Shown here one piece after another: positions 34,445 to 46,477 of a stretch of 64,000 nucleotides of DNA. Origin of the DNA: Anaspis maculata. Its lineage: Eukaryota; Arthropoda; Insecta; Coleoptera; Scraptiidae. The translations under genes were made by a program, and so were the position numbers. The stretch is taken from the NCBI GenBank assembly GCA_949128115.1, contig OX421962.1, positions 43,733,745-43,797,744 of the forward strand, in the 5' to 3' direction. The notes under the pieces are model-generated. The model did no database searches. It was not told where the DNA came from and was given only the letters and a program-made list of their open reading frames with translations. Position 1 is the first letter of the stretch. Each line of letters begins with the position of its first letter.

Positions 34445-35261
34445 TAGTACCTTTCATTATCCAGCGCGCCATCAGCGCGCATACTCGTCTTCTGAAGTAA
34501 TGGCGTCAAATACAAAATTTGCGAACAAATGCTAGAAAATGGCGTGAAAACCGCCATAGAGTTGAAAAATACGCGCCGCAGCGAACAGGGTAATAGGCTA
34601 GAGGTTAATACACACTAGTGATTACTCATTTTTTATCAGAAAGTCCGCATTGTTCATTAAATTATAAATAACTGCGTTTTACATTGAACGGATGTGCGTA
34701 CGCAACCCATAATGCAACCCCCAACAACGCTATTTTCAGTTTGACAAGTGAAAGTTGCCTAAAAACCACGATTTTAGGCAACACTCGCTACATCAGTGTA
34801 CTGCGGAATGTATTTTACTCCCAAGGACTTTTCTCACACGATTCAAGAATAGCGGCCCACTTGTTCACAAACGTACGACACTCGGAGCGAACTTCAAAAT
34901 GGCGAATAAATAGTTGACGTTGACAGCAGACAGCAGCGGAAAGTCACGGCCGTTGCTTGTCAAACTGAAAATAGAGTTGGTGGGGGTTGCATTATGGGTT
35001 GCGTACGCACATCCGATCAATGTAAAACGCAGTTATTTATAATTTAATGAACAATGCGGACTTTTTGATGAAAAATAAGTAATCACTAGTGTGTATTAAC
35101 CTCTAGCCTATTACCCTGTTCGCTGCGGCGCGTATTTTTCAACTTTGTGGCGTTTTTTCTTGCGATTTTGTAGCATTTGTTCGCAAATTTTGTATTTGAC
35201 GCCAAAATTTGGCGCAAGCGTTGGGTATACCATTATAATGAAAGTTACTATTCAGTACACA
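34445..35261. repeat. 0.8-kb palindrome
   Basis: Arms at 34445-34755 and about 34950-35261 mirror through ATAATGCAACCCCCA, GATGTGCGTACGCAACCCA, CTAGTGATTACT, TAGGCTAGAGGTTAATA and AATACGCGCCGCAG. The unrelated spacer (34756-34945) holds the end of a chance frame. No clear target duplication was seen. Confidence 0.75.
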
Positions 35262-36321
35262 AATAGGTCGTACAGTCGATGTTCACTACCTCTTCGTAGC
35301 AAGTGAGCCGGCTGATGATGATTTCATTAGGAGCAAGCGAGCCGGCTGATAATGATTTCATTAAACACCTTATCGCCCTCACCCTTTCTCTTTTTTTTTA
35401 GGAGGGTAAAATCTGAGCTGAAATATTTACTTTCACTACCTACTTTTTAATTATAAATCTTCAAAATCCATATTGATTCGTCATTTCGTTTTAGAAAATA
35501 ATTTGGCAATATTTGCATCATTCAGTGAGAAATAACCGAGGAAATAACCGAGGAAATAACTTTCAAAAGTCTTCCAGGTTCCAGGTTACCGTAGAATACT
35601 CTGCCGGTCGATAAATTACACATTGTATACCTGATTGTGCTCTCTGCAGGCTCTTTCACCTTAATCGTGATTTTAGCGATTCTAAAGAACCGCTAAAAAA
35701 ATTCTACAAAAAAAAGTATGATTCTCAAATCTTGCATCGACACCTCTATAACGATAAGAATAAAATCTATACTGGCAAATTATTTGGAGAAGGAGAAACC
35801 AATTTCGAGAAATATTTTGTATTTCCAGATAAATGTACTCTGATAAAAAAAAATCTCAGTGACACTGCCAAATTTTAAGGGTCCATAAAACGGCCACATC
35901 AATTATTCATATTTAGCTGTGTCGGCGAATCTTAAAGCACATGTTGATGGTCTGAGAACGGTGTTCTAACCTTATTTGGGAATTCCATGACAAGTCATAA
36001 AATGTGGAGAATGACAATCGTTTAGTCGATCAATGCCCACCTTTTATTAACCGCAATCGTACCTATAGGTAAGTACCTACCAAACGATAATGAAATTAGG
36101 TACTGAAGTTATCGTATTTGCGGTTTTTGCGGTTAAACAAAAATAAATGATAGGTTGTTGGATTGGTAGGTTAACCAAAAAAAAAAAATCGATATTAATA
36201 AAATATGATGACAGTTATTAAGCCTAAACAAAAATTATGCTTCTCTCTGCGTTAGTGCTTTCGTCGCCGAGCTGCTTTCTTATTTTACTTTATAACTTGT
36301 TTAGGTTTCTTATGCCCGAGC
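35262..36321. other. No gene recognised; a small direct duplication
   Basis: GAGCCGGCTGATGATGATTT and GAGCCGGCTGATAATGATTT form a tandem pair at 35305-35363. The rest is unrecognised AT-rich sequence. Confidence 0.45.
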
Positions 36322-36822
36322 TTATGCCTGATTCCACAAAGGTGGTATCAAATTTTAGTTCGGTACCTACCGAGTTCGGTACTAAACACGGGATCAAATT
36401 TTTGAAGCGAAATATAATGCAAACCCAGTACTTCAAGGGAAGATTATAATGGGAATACAAAACATGGTTTCAAGCGATTATTTGTATTGTATACATCAGA
36501 AACAAAGTTGGCGGGGTAACACGCACTTGTTGCTCATTTTTATTACAAAGAAAAGATCTGACAGTTCCGGTAAGATGTGTTCTACAGCCAAAATAAAGGG
36601 TGTCTCACCTGTGTTTTTGTTATCCAAACAATCGCTTGGAGTCTTTTTTTTTTCAATTTTGATTCAGCATAAGGCGTGAGCGCCCGTGTCATATTTTATT
36701 TTCCCACCATAATCTCCTCTTGAAGTAACTGGGGTTTGTATTCAATTCCACGACAAAAATTTGATCCCGTGTCAAGTACCGAACTAAAATTTGATACCAC
36801 CTTTGTACAATCGGGCGTAGGA
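36322..36822. repeat. 0.5-kb palindrome
   Basis: Arms at 36322-36452 and 36703-36822 are inverted (ACAAAGGTGGTATCAAATTT and complement, then GGGATCAAATTTTT). The left arm has a small duplicated patch of TTCGGTAC. The spacer is about 250 bp. Confidence 0.7.
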
Positions 36823-36994
36823 GCAATCATTTCAAAGTAGGTATCAGTCTAGTCCTAGGTATCAGATTGAGTGAAAATATACAAAGAGGCGCCAAAGCAA
36901 CCTTTTGTCATAGGCCGGTAGATCACGCCACGCGACAAGCAACTTTTGAAACCATGGGCGGATCATTTTTCATAAAAACAGTGAAGTACTGGAA

Positions 36995-37154
36995 GTACGA
37001 TCGCACGCAAAATAAACGGAGACAGTGTTTCGCGCGGAGTATACCGATTTTATGAATTTTGGCTTGGTGTCACAGTGACAAGAGGGCTAAAATTCATTAA
37101 ATCAGTACACTCCGCGCGAAACACTGTCTCCGTTTATTTTGCGCGCGATCGTAC
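36995..37154. repeat. 160-bp hairpin
   Basis: The arms GTACGATCGC and GCAAAATAAACGGAGACAGT, continuing through GTTTCGCGCGGAGT, are mirrored almost exactly around a centre near 37074. Confidence 0.75.
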
Positions 37155-37357
37155 ATTGTTAATGGCGTCAAGTTTGCCCTTTATCTCTGAAAAATTCTTC
37201 AAGATAACGCCGCAGTTCTCACTTTACCATGTGGGTCAGGGCGTCAGACACAGAACAGAGCAATAAGCGATAATGCCTCGTCAAAACCATCATCAGTGTC
37301 GTGTCAAAAAAAGACACCGGTGGCGGCTCTTGTAATTTTTCACCAAACGCTTAGAGG

Positions 37358-37839
37358 CAGGGCCGGATTACCATGTCGGAGGCCCCTGGACTCACAGATA
37401 TCATGAGGCCCCCTCCGAGCCCCCCTCCCTCACAATATCAATAAAAGTTACATAAAAAATACTGATTTTTTCAAGATTTAAAAAAATTAAAAACAAGATT
37501 TCTCATCAATTTCAAAAAATATCAAAGAACTCCGGATTCTTTCACAATAACGAAAATGGATTGAAATGAAATTGAATTAAATAAAAGTAATTGAAAAATT
37601 GAATTCACCCCCTAAAAAACTAAAGATTTCTTCTTCGCAGTTTCAAAGAAACAAATTTCTCCTGGACGCCACTGAAGTCTAAGTTAATCAAAATATGTTT
37701 TTCTGCAGCATTATGGTTAAATATTCCAGCCATGTACTTGAAATTTTTCGTTGAAAAAAACTTGAGAAGCTCGAGGCCCTTTAGGTGGCCGAGGCCCCTG
37801 GGCTGCAGTCCCTAAAGACCATGCTATGATACGGCCCTG
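37358..37839. mobile_element. hAT-type MITE with TSD CTTAGAGG
   Basis: The terminal repeats CAGGGCCGGATTACCATG and the complement of TATGATACGGCCCTG are flanked by a perfect 8-bp duplication CTTAGAGG (37350-37357 and 37840-37847). Subterminal GGCCCCTGG blocks sit near both ends. The 482-bp length and the lack of a transposase frame make it non-autonomous. Confidence 0.9.
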
Positions 37840-37847
37840 CTTAGAGG

Positions 37848-38160
37848 TTAATGATAATGATTGTTCAATAGGTACTTTGACAACTTATTGATGCCAAGCA
37901 CCTTTAGGTAGGTAGGTACTTCAGAAGATTTTTTTTCATGCTAGCAATGACGATAAAATTTTAGAAAAAATCCTCATATCCTTTACATCTAGATATAAAT
38001 AAGGTACTCAAGTAGTCAATGACATTTTCCTCATCGACCAAACAAAGAACGAAGCGTCCGTTATTAGCTTTTGTTTATCTTTAAACGGCACACTATGTAC
38101 CTAAATGTGTCATTCATTGTAACACAAAGACACTCTTTAAAAATCAATCCCAAATTTCAG
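37848..38160. other. No recognised feature
   Basis: AT-rich, with the TACCT/AGGTA words common throughout the window. Nothing was identified. Confidence 0.4.
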
Positions 38161-38292
38161 GCAGGTTAATAACGAGATGTCCCATTGATAATCCACCAGA
38201 AAATCATTCCACAGGGCACAGGTACAGCGGCCACTGCCAGTGCAAGTGGACTAAATATAGGATCCGGATCATTTATTGGATCCCTTACCTTT

Positions 38293-38666
38293 AGCCTGGG
38301 TAAGTTGCCATCGCGGGAGGCCGTGTACACTACGTTGTTTATGGCAGCACGTGGATCCATTCTTTTGGATGACAAAAGGTGCACCCGCACGACGCCTACT
38401 ATTTACGATATTATTTCGATTTTCGCCTTTCGGTCCAGCCCGGCTCTTGGCTTCACAAACTCAACATTGCGAGCGACTCCGCGGCCGACCGACAACTGAC
38501 ACCCACCACCATCGCATCGCCACAACAGCTCCTGGCCTGGCGAGATTCGTCTGCCTGCCCTGCTCACCAGTTTTTCGTAGAAGGCCAGCTGTTCGTCAAC
38601 ATCGAAAACTGGAACGGTGACCCTGTACCGTCGCTTTCCGCCGGGAGATGGAAGCACACGTATCAC
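38293..38666 (-). CDS. Possible exons in a GC-richer patch, identity uncertain
   Basis: This is one of few GC-richer patches. On the minus strand one frame (38666 to about 38403) reads RYRVTVPVFDVDEQLAFYEK, then ISPGQELLW; the F-x-EKLV-x-ISPGQELL pattern is reminiscent of a ubiquitin-like fold but is not diagnostic. A second minus frame (38399 to 38293) reads INNVVYTASRDGNLPRLK before AAG|GTAAGG, a good donor; ASRDGNL-RLK resembles the start of an ankyrin repeat. Plus-strand frames also overlap, including an acceptor-flanked GTAATASASG-type frame with a GTAAGT donor. The true coding strand is unresolved. Confidence 0.3.
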
Positions 38667-39033
38667 CTTTCAATAACACTCGCTTGCGGCTCCCTGGCCA
38701 AGAATTAATTTGCAAAAAGAAACACTTTCTTTTCAGAATTTTCAAAAAGGTTCATTTGGTACAAGTAAAATGGTTAATGCGAAAGAACACAGATGTCTTC
38801 CGATACATAAAAACCTTTCTTCTTTTTCCTTAGACTCTCGCCTCGAGATGACGCTAGAGTTGCAACTGAATAGAAGCGACGCTGCCACTTTTTCGAATTG
38901 CCCAAAGATTGTTTCAATCCAATCATCATCAGCCCTGACTGCTAGTACTGCTACAAAAGGTGGTAAAGTATCGATTGTGCGCCTCAAGGTATCAGGGAAG
39001 CAAACATCCCAAGGAGGAGGGCCCGGGGGGCAC

Positions 39034-42000
39034 ATTTTTTTCGTCAAGTAGAAACTCCTCCAAAAAGAAAATGTACGGACATTGCTATCAAATTTTGAAA
39101 ATTTCCAAAAAAATGAAAATTTTTTATTTTGATTTTTTTAAATTCCAAAACTAGATAGCATCGATAATGTATCTTTCCTCAAGAAAGTCGCATGCCAAAT
39201 TTGAACTTTCTATTTTAAAAGAAAAAAATACCAAAAATGATTTCTACTAATAGTCCTAGCGGTATAAGTAAAATTTCATAAAAATGGCTCTAATTGTGAC
39301 AAAAGTGTGAAATTTGGTGTGTGGACTCCTTAAAGCATTTAAAAGGTTTTTAGAAGGGGAGCCAAGAAAAATTTTGATTTTGATTTTTTAATTTTTTGTG
39401 ACGTCATTTTTTTAATTTTTTTTTTCATTTCTGCAACCATTTAAGATTTTTTACTTTTGCTTTTGTATTATGGTGAGTAACTGCTTAATCCAAGAAACGG
39501 AAAAGAAAATTTGCGAAAAAAATTAACTGAACTGAAATGATAGCGTTTTTTGTGAAAATCAATTTTTTCCATTTTTTTCAAAAAATACTGTGATTATGTG
39601 AAAAATTAAAATAGGAAATTATTCCTCAAAACAAGCCCTATCAGAAGTTATGGAAGGGTTTCTCAAAATTCCAAGCCGTTTTCGAGATATTTGGAAATAT
39701 GTTATTTCTTGCGACTGTTTCTTCATATTAGCTCCTATTTCATCAAACATATAACAGGGTTCTTTTTTCTTGAAAATATACTTCAGAATGATCAGACCGA
39801 AGATTTCTCAGAAGTTCATTGTAAATTGTAATTTTTCCAGTGGCGTAGATCATAAAAATTCAAATCGTTTCTACCCTCTCACCATACTTTCTACACCACT
39901 CGATTATTTGAAAGATACATGACATTTTGGCATTATGATGATCATCCAAGATCACTTAGCATGACACTTCATTTAAAAAGCACACAATTTTTCCTCTGAT
40001 CAGATCGGCTGCGAAACAATGTATAAAAACCCGGGTATTTTACATCACTGAATTATAGTCCTAGCGGTATAAGTAAAATTTCATAAAAATGGCTCTAATT
40101 GTGACAAATGTGTGAAATTTGGTGTGTGGACTCCTAAAAGCATTTCAAAGGTTTTCAGAAGGGGAGCCAAGAAAAATTTTGATTTTAATTTTCTCAATTT
40201 TTTGTGACGTCATTTTTTTTTCTTTTTTTTTCTTTCTGAAACTATCTAAGATTTTTGACTTTTGTCTTTGTACTATGGTGAGTGATTGCTTATTCCAAGA
40301 AACGGAAGAGAAAATTTGTGAAAAAAATCAATTGAACTGAAATGATGACGTTTTTTGCAAAAATCAAACTTTTCAATTTTGTGTGAAATGTGGATATGTG
40401 AAAAATAGAAAAATGCAACTATTCCTCAAAAAAAGCCCTATCAGAAGTTCTTGAAGTGTGTCTCCAAATTCCAAGCCGTTCTCAAGATATTTGGAAAAAT
40501 GTTATTTCTTGCAATTGTTCCTTCGTATTAGCTCCTATTACATCAAACTCATTACAGGGTTCTTTTTTCTTAGAAATATACTTAGGAATGATCAGACCGG
40601 AGATTTCTTAGTAGTTTATTGTAAATTGTAATTTTTCCAGTGGCGTAGACGTGGAAATTCGAACCATTTCTACCCTCCCACCGTACTTTCTACACCACTC
40701 GATTATTTAGAAAATATATGACATTTTGGCATCATGATCATCTAAGTTCACCTAGTATGACACTTCTTTTGAAAACAAGATGAGATCGACGATCTTGAGC
40801 ACACAATTTTTCCACTGATCAGATCGACTGCTAAATATTACTTTTTTTTAAAGTATATTAAGTAACATTTATTAATAGGTAAATTTTACAAAGATAATAT
40901 AGTAATAAAAACGGACATTACATTTTGTATCACCTCCTCGATCATCTCCATCATGACTGTTTTAGATACATAATAGTTTATTGTTCCCCCAAAGTGAAAA
41001 TTCTGCACTTTATCAACAGTAAAGTTGGTTGAGTGGCTATCACTGGCGTCGGAGGCATACATGTCATAGCATCTATTTTGTAATTATTGCGGTTTGGAAC
41101 ATAGGAACATACCTACCTATTTGTTTGTAAATATTTGTATTTTATTTGACAAGATGATCATCAAAAGTCACCTGTTGTGACATCCTATTCAAAAACTCTG
41201 TGGGGGGGGACAATCAACTATAATTTATCTAAAACAGTCATGATGGAGATGATCGAGGAGATGATACAAGATGCATTGTTTCGCAGTCGATCTGATCAGC
41301 GGAAAAATTGTGTGCTTTTTAAATGAAGAGTCATGCTAAGTGATCTTGAAAGATCATCATAATGCCAAAATGTCATGTATTTTTCAAATAATCGAGTGGT
41401 GTAGAAAGTATGGTGAGAGGGTAGAAACGATTTGAATTTTTATGATCTACGCCACTGGAAAAATTACAATTTACAATGAACTTCTAAGAAATCTTCGGTC
41501 TGATCATTCTGAAGTATATTTTCAAGAAAAAAGAACCCTGTTATATGTTTGATGAAATAGGAGCTAATATGAAGAAACAGTCGCAAGTAATAACATATTT
41601 CCAAATATCTCGAAAACGGCTTGGAATTTTGAGAAACACTTCCATAACTTCTGATAGGGCTTGTTTTGAGGGATAATTGCCTTTTTTAATTTTTCACATA
41701 TTCACAGTATTTTTTGAAAAAAATGGAAAAAATTGATTTTTACAAAAAACGCCAGCATTTCAGTTCAGTTAATTTTTTTTTGCAAATTTTCTGTTCCGTT
41801 TTTTGGATTAAGCAGTTATTCACCATAATACAAAAGCAAAAGTGAAAAATCTTGGATAGTTGCAAAAATGAAAAAAAAAATAAAAAAAATGACGTCACAA
41901 AAAATTAAAAAATCAAAATCAAAATTTTTTTTGGCTCCCCTTCTAAAAACCTTTTAAATGCTTCAAGGAGTCCACACACCAAATTTCACACTTTTGTCAC

Positions 42001-42273
42001 ATTTAGAGCCATTTTTACGTGTACCGCTAGGACTATAATTAACTTCTTCATGTTTACGAGAAATCATTTTTGGTACCTTTTTGTTGAAAATAGAAAGTTC
42101 AAATTGGGCATGCGACTTTCTTGAAGAAAGATACATTGTCGATGCTATCTAGATTTTGCCTTTTCAAAAATCAAAATCTAATTTTTCAAATTTTTTTGGA
42201 AATTTTAAAAATTTGATAGCAATGTCCGTACATTTTCTCTTTGAAGGAGTTTCTACTTGACGAAAAAAATTAA
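39034..42273. repeat. 3.2-kb palindrome with a tandem duplication in one arm
   Basis: The arms start TTTTTTTCGTCAAGTAGAAA at 39034 and end with its complement near 42273. They mirror through CCGTACATTTTCT, GCATGCGACTTTC and AAATTACAATTTACAATGAA to an axis near 41095, where TGATGGAGATGATCGAGGAG pairs with 40937-40960. The left arm is about 800 bp longer because of an internal direct duplication. No coding frame is conserved. Confidence 0.8.
39252..40800. repeat. Direct duplication of about 795 bp within the palindrome arm
   Basis: AGTCCTAGCGGTATAAGTAA starts units at about 39255 and 40056. Both run through GGCTCTAATTGTGACAAA, TGTGACGTCATTTTT, CCTATCAGAAGTT and AATTTTTCCAGTGGCGTAGA. The right arm has one copy, so the second arose after or during arm formation. 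Confidence 0.75.
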
Positions 42274-42322
42274 ATAAAACCGATTCCCGTCCACAACTTT
42301 TTTAGTCGCATCAGAAACCCCT

Positions 42323-42450
42323 TAAGGATGTAGTTGAATTGGTAAAACAAGCGTTGCGGACTCAATCCCTGTGGGTTCGTTCCTTGACAGATTCTCACCA
42401 TTTAGGTCCCCTTCGAAAGCTACAAGAATGTTCTTTGGTTTGAGTCCATT
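42323..42450 (+). repeat. Half copy of the TTGGTAAAATAAGGCGTTGC element
   Basis: GTAGTTGAATTGGTAAAACA, then GCGTTGCGG and TTCCTTGACAG, matches the left arm of 9057-9384 and ends abruptly near TTTGAGTCCATTC. It is a truncated or recombined copy. Confidence 0.6.
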
Positions 42451-42459
42451 CTCAGTCTG

Positions 42460-43320
42460 TCTGACTGTCTTTCTGTAATCTTCCACGATAACGGCCGAAT
42501 AGTTGATTCGATCGACTTGAAATTCGGTATGCGGACATAGTTTTTCTGTTGAATGAGCCCATTAGTTTTTGGCTGTCATCCGTCAAACAGAAGTGTCGCT
42601 ATCAACAAAATGTCAGATACTTGATCTCACGGAACTTGACTTGCAGTATGTCATTTGAAAGCCCTTAAAAAAAACTGTATTCAGAACAGTTAAAGGTCTT
42701 GTCCTATCTGTCACCTGTCAAATAATTAAAAATGTCGAAGTTCAAAACTTCACCATTCAATTATTCAAAATCTATCAGATGGATTGGAACCAAATTTGGC
42801 AGAAAGCAACAAAACAAAAGAGTCTACATAAGTCTGCAGTTGGAGTTTTCCACCATTTTCCAGTCGGGCGTTATGAATTTTTGAAAATTCTGTTAGCCGT
42901 TGCCACCCGAGAGGGCCTCTCGCCCGTGTTGTGACCAGGACGACTCGCTTTTGATGCGGGACTCCACTCAAAAATTGATTCCTACTTAGGATTCAACTTT
43001 TTTCGAAAAATTCCAACTGATATCGAAAGTAGATTGGACTAGGCGTCGTGCAGATCCATTTTCAAAATCGATACGTTTCTGGTTTTCCGACAGTAATTTT
43101 TTCAAAATGAAATTTGCATACTTCGTGATTTGATAAAACTGCAGTGCAAACTTTGACATGGGGTGAGCGTGAGTCCCACGAAATATTCATTTTAGGTTCA
43201 GACATGCTGGAAATGAAAGTTGAAGAATAATTTGAATTAATTTTTGGGGGAAAGATTTTTGAAATCGGACCCACGGTTTTCGAGTTTTCCTCTCTGGAAG
43301 AACTGCACAATTTTCAACTT
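42460..43320 (-). repeat. Dispersed repeat, inverted relative to 60870-61430
   Basis: Blocks GGGTGGCAACGGC, TTTGATGCGGGACTCCACT and AAAATCGATACGTTTC-type motifs appear in reverse complement and the same order at 60870-61430, 17 kb away. The left copy has about 280 bp of extra sequence (42500-42780). The class is unknown. Confidence 0.65.
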
Positions 43321-43593
43321 TTTATCCCGTGCATGAACAGATTTTCAACATTCTTTTTCGAACAATTTTTTCCCATTTTCCCATTATTGAGGTAGTGCAA
43401 CAAATCAATAGTGATAACATTTACTATTACATTTCTACATTTGCAATCACAAAAACTGTTTAAAGTGACGGCCCTCTCGTGCAATAAATTCTTCTATACT
43501 TTCCAAAAATGAATATTCACTGCATCCAGTGTCGTGGCATGATCAATGCTACCGAAAGCCTCTCTAATTCTCTCCTGCAAATTTTCCCTGTTA

Positions 43594-45102
43594 GACTTGG
43601 GTCAAATCCCGGAAAAAAGTATTCGAATACGAATCCTGAATACCGATGCAAAAAAATGGTTCGAATCCAGAAGATTCGAATACTGACTCTCGAAAGTATT
43701 CGGATACCAAGTACCTTTTACATTTTCGAATCCATCATATATTCGTGAGAATGAAAACCGTTTTTGAATACTCACCTGATTTACCTGTTTACGTACTTCA
43801 ATAAGCTTTATTGGCTTGAAAGTACTTATTCCGCAAACAAAAATGTCAATAACCATGATTTCATTATAAAAGGAGTGCGATTCTCGAGTTATTCGAATGA
43901 CTTTTTGTATATGAATTTCCTTTGTTTCGTGTGCACTTGGACTGTCGGAAAGGAGAATTCGTATATACGAAAACTTTTCTAACACGATCAAGAATAGCAC
44001 CCCAGGTCGGCATAAAAATCTAAGGAAAAGTCTGATTTGAAAAAAAAGTTAATTCGAATGAAAATTTGAACGAAAACAAAATGAAAATTGAGGAGCTTGT
44101 GGTGTTGTGGTCAGCGCGCTCGACTGCCATTCCAGAGGTCGCGGAATCGATCCCCGCCGGGGATGGATTTTCTCCTTGAAAACAAGCTTCTTGACTTAGT
44201 TGGAATGCTTGCTAAATGCGCGACGTGAAATACGAAGGATGGTGCCGACCCCATGCGATGTTGGTGGTCGTTAAAAATCCCTACCTTCTGTGTTGGAACA
44301 TGGTTGAAACACACAGGGGTTCCGCAAAATTTTCTGTATAGTGGAGGAATAGCATATATAGCATTCACCGGCGTCGGTGTTAGGCCTCGTTGCGGAAATA
44401 GGCCGACGTTAAATAAACGAAAAAAAAAAAATCAGGCTTCAATATGCCATTAGCTTCAAAGATAACAAGAATCTGAAATAAATCGTCGCTCAAATTTTGC
44501 CTTATTTGCGAATTGATCATTCAGTTGCTTATGCGCGAGAAGTCGATGGATGTGGGTGCGAAAGGGAAGTGAGCAATAGAAGAAACTCGTGCTATTGTGT
44601 TTCAAAAGCAAATCTTCAAAACTGCACAGTTCGGGCAAATTGTTATTTTGAAATTCACCCTACTATTGTCACTGTCGGTCTCGGTCGGTAGGTACCTCTA
44701 CTTTTCTTAGATTATCAGAATCCAGGGATTCGAAATCAGAATCCATGGGGTTCAAAATTGAAGTCTTTCGATCGAATCCATGGATTTTTTCCAAACTGGG
44801 GATTCGAACACCAATACTCTTTTCTTTGCTGTGGAATCCAGGGATTCTATTACACTATTCGAATACCCAAGTATTCGAATACTATAATAGAATCGAATAC
44901 TTGGGTATTCGAATACATACTATGAATACTATAATACCGCAGAATAGTAACTTGAATCCAGAGTCCCGAATATCGGCAAAGAAAAAGTAGCTGCATGAAT
45001 ACGAATACAGAATTTATTACCGTATTCGAATACGAATACCGTAGAAAGTATCTTGAGTAGGATTCAAGTTACTGCGTATTCGAATACATACTACCCAAGT
45101 CT
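43594..45102. mobile_element. hAT-like element inserted in the transposase pseudogene
   Basis: The ends GACTTGGGT and ACCCAAGTCT are inverted. Flanking 8-mers CCCTGTTA (43586-43593) and CCCTGGTA (45103-45110) differ at one base, consistent with a hAT duplication. Both subterminal zones carry many GTATTCGAATAC-like sites in both orientations (43619-43740 and 44820-45090), matching the clustered-site design of the element at 18613. A SINE lies inside. No transposase frame was found. Confidence 0.75.
44095..44431 (+). mobile_element. tRNA-derived SINE with A tail
   Basis: The head has an A-box-like TGTGGTCAGCGCG and a B-box-like GGAATCGATCCCCG, spaced as in a tRNA. A unique body of about 240 bp follows, ending GACGTTAAATAAACG and an A run (44420-44431). 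These are Pol III promoter features. It lies inside the hAT-like element. A clean target duplication was not resolved. Confidence 0.75.
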
Positions 45103-45638
45103 CCCTGGTAGTGACTTTGGCTTCGTACGCCCAATCGTGGACAAAGTCCCAAAGAAAAAAATCCGGTTTCGTTAGTTCAGGTGAGTGGTGACCTCGCAGG
45201 CCATGGCATCACCAGACTTCCTCTGCCAATCCAGCGACCTGCAAATTGTTTATTTAATGATGGTCTGCTGACGAGACCCAATGTAGGTAAATCATCCAGG
45301 TACAATTGAAAATCGTTATGGAGAAAATCAAGGTAACTTTGTCCATTTAGTTGACTGTCAAAGAAATATGGGCCAATAAGTCTACGACCCACCACACCTC
45401 CCCAAACATTGAGAAACCAGCGATGTTGGTGGACAAGTGCTCGAACGAAATGGGGGTTTCGGTTAAGTATCATAATAATGGAAGAGTCGAAGAGTTGTAG
45501 GTGCTGGAAACAATGGTGCTGGCTTTACCGTTTTCTTGAATGTCGCTTCGTCAGGAAACAAGACGTTATTGAAGAAATCATGTTCTTGCTGTTCCATATT
45601 TCGGGCCCGTCAACAGGAACTTTGCCTCTCGATTATTA

Positions 45639-45785
45639 ACCTCGGGTTCCACCAAACTTTTATCAACACGATAACTTTATCACTCTGATAGTAACCAAGC
45701 AACTGGCCATCCTATTGGCTGGTGCATAGCAACTATCAGCGTGATAGATTTAATCTGCTCTTAAAATTTTGGTGGAACCCAAGGT
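45639..45785. mobile_element. 147-bp palindromic MITE, ACCTYGGGTTCCACC ends
   Basis: ACCTCGGGTTCCACC at the left and GGTGGAACCCAAGGT at the right are inverted with one mismatch. Inner CTATCAG / CTGATAG blocks are also mirrored. It lies immediately upstream of the transposase pseudogene. Confidence 0.7.
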
Positions 45786-45802
45786 AAGTCTTTCTCATTT
45801 TT

Positions 45803-46250
45803 AAGGACGGAGCTGAATTGGTAAAATAAGCGTTGCGGAATCAACCCCTGTGGGTTCATTTCATTCCTTGACAGAATCTCACCATTTAGATCTCTTAATT
45901 TCGAAAACTACAAGCTACTTACAAGGATGTACAGTTGGGAGCGAAATGATTCATACGGCACCGCTAGGAAGTCGACTGGATTTCAGTAATGTTAGCTGCT
46001 TGGATTGTTCTTGAATGCCAGTTTTGCTTAAAGGTTGATCGTGATCAAATCTGGCATTCAAGAACGATCCAGGCACCTAACATTTCTGAAATCCAGCCGA
46101 CATCCTAGCGATGCCGTATGAATCATTTCGCTCCCAACTACATTGGCATTTCCAAAATACAAAAATAATCAAAAAAGTCATTTCCTTCCCAAATCCTTGC
46201 AGCCTGCGAAAGAGGCCTAAATGGTAAAATTCTATCAAGGAATAAAACCG
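45803..46250. repeat. Interrupted copy of the TTGGTAAAATAAGGCGTTGC element
   Basis: The left half GAGCTGAATTGGTAAAATAA and right half GAAAGAGGCCTAAATGGTAA match 9057-9384. The centre is replaced by a Tc1-like element at 45932-46138, with loss of about 14 bp next to the insertion. Confidence 0.7.
45932..46138. mobile_element. 207-bp Tc1-like palindromic MITE with TA flanks
   Basis: CAGTTGGGAGCGAAATGATT, then CATACGGCA, is mirrored at the right end (CGCTCCCAAC then TA). TA lies on both sides (45930-45931 and 46139-46140). The ends look like Tc1-family terminal repeats. The central loop carries TTGAATGCCAG / CTGGCATTCAA. Confidence 0.8.
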
Positions 46251-46477
46251 AACATATATGAACATGGTACGGATATAATATATTTTGTAGGATTATTCTG
46301 GAGAAGCTGGAGAAGTCACTTTGACGTTGGTTGTCAGAATTAGTTGATTTTCAATTTTCAGTGCATGGTAAGTTCAATCGATAAAATTTGTGTTTCTTTT
46401 TAGAAAATTCGAATTATGTCCCAAACTATCAACTTTTGAAAAAAACTGAAAAATATGTGAAATGAGACGCTTGATAC

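Larger units (their letters stand above)
43440..45620 (-). pseudogene. Mariner-type transposase pseudogene, split by a hAT-like element
   Basis: On the minus strand, residues match insect mariner-family (DDE) transposases. LFPDEATF near 45550 carries the first catalytic Asp. Then come NPHFVRALVHQHRWFLNVWG, GGVVGRRLIGPYFFD, LNGQSYLDFLHNDF, RWIGRGS, and in a shifted frame SPELTKPDFFLWDF with the last catalytic Asp. The second catalytic region (HDGAPPH in relatives) is deleted. The coding sequence breaks at 45103 (a TTRE motif) and resumes beyond the insert at 43593 with REN, then IREAFGSIDHATTLD, the usual C-terminal end. Frameshifts and the split make it non-functional. Confidence 0.85.
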
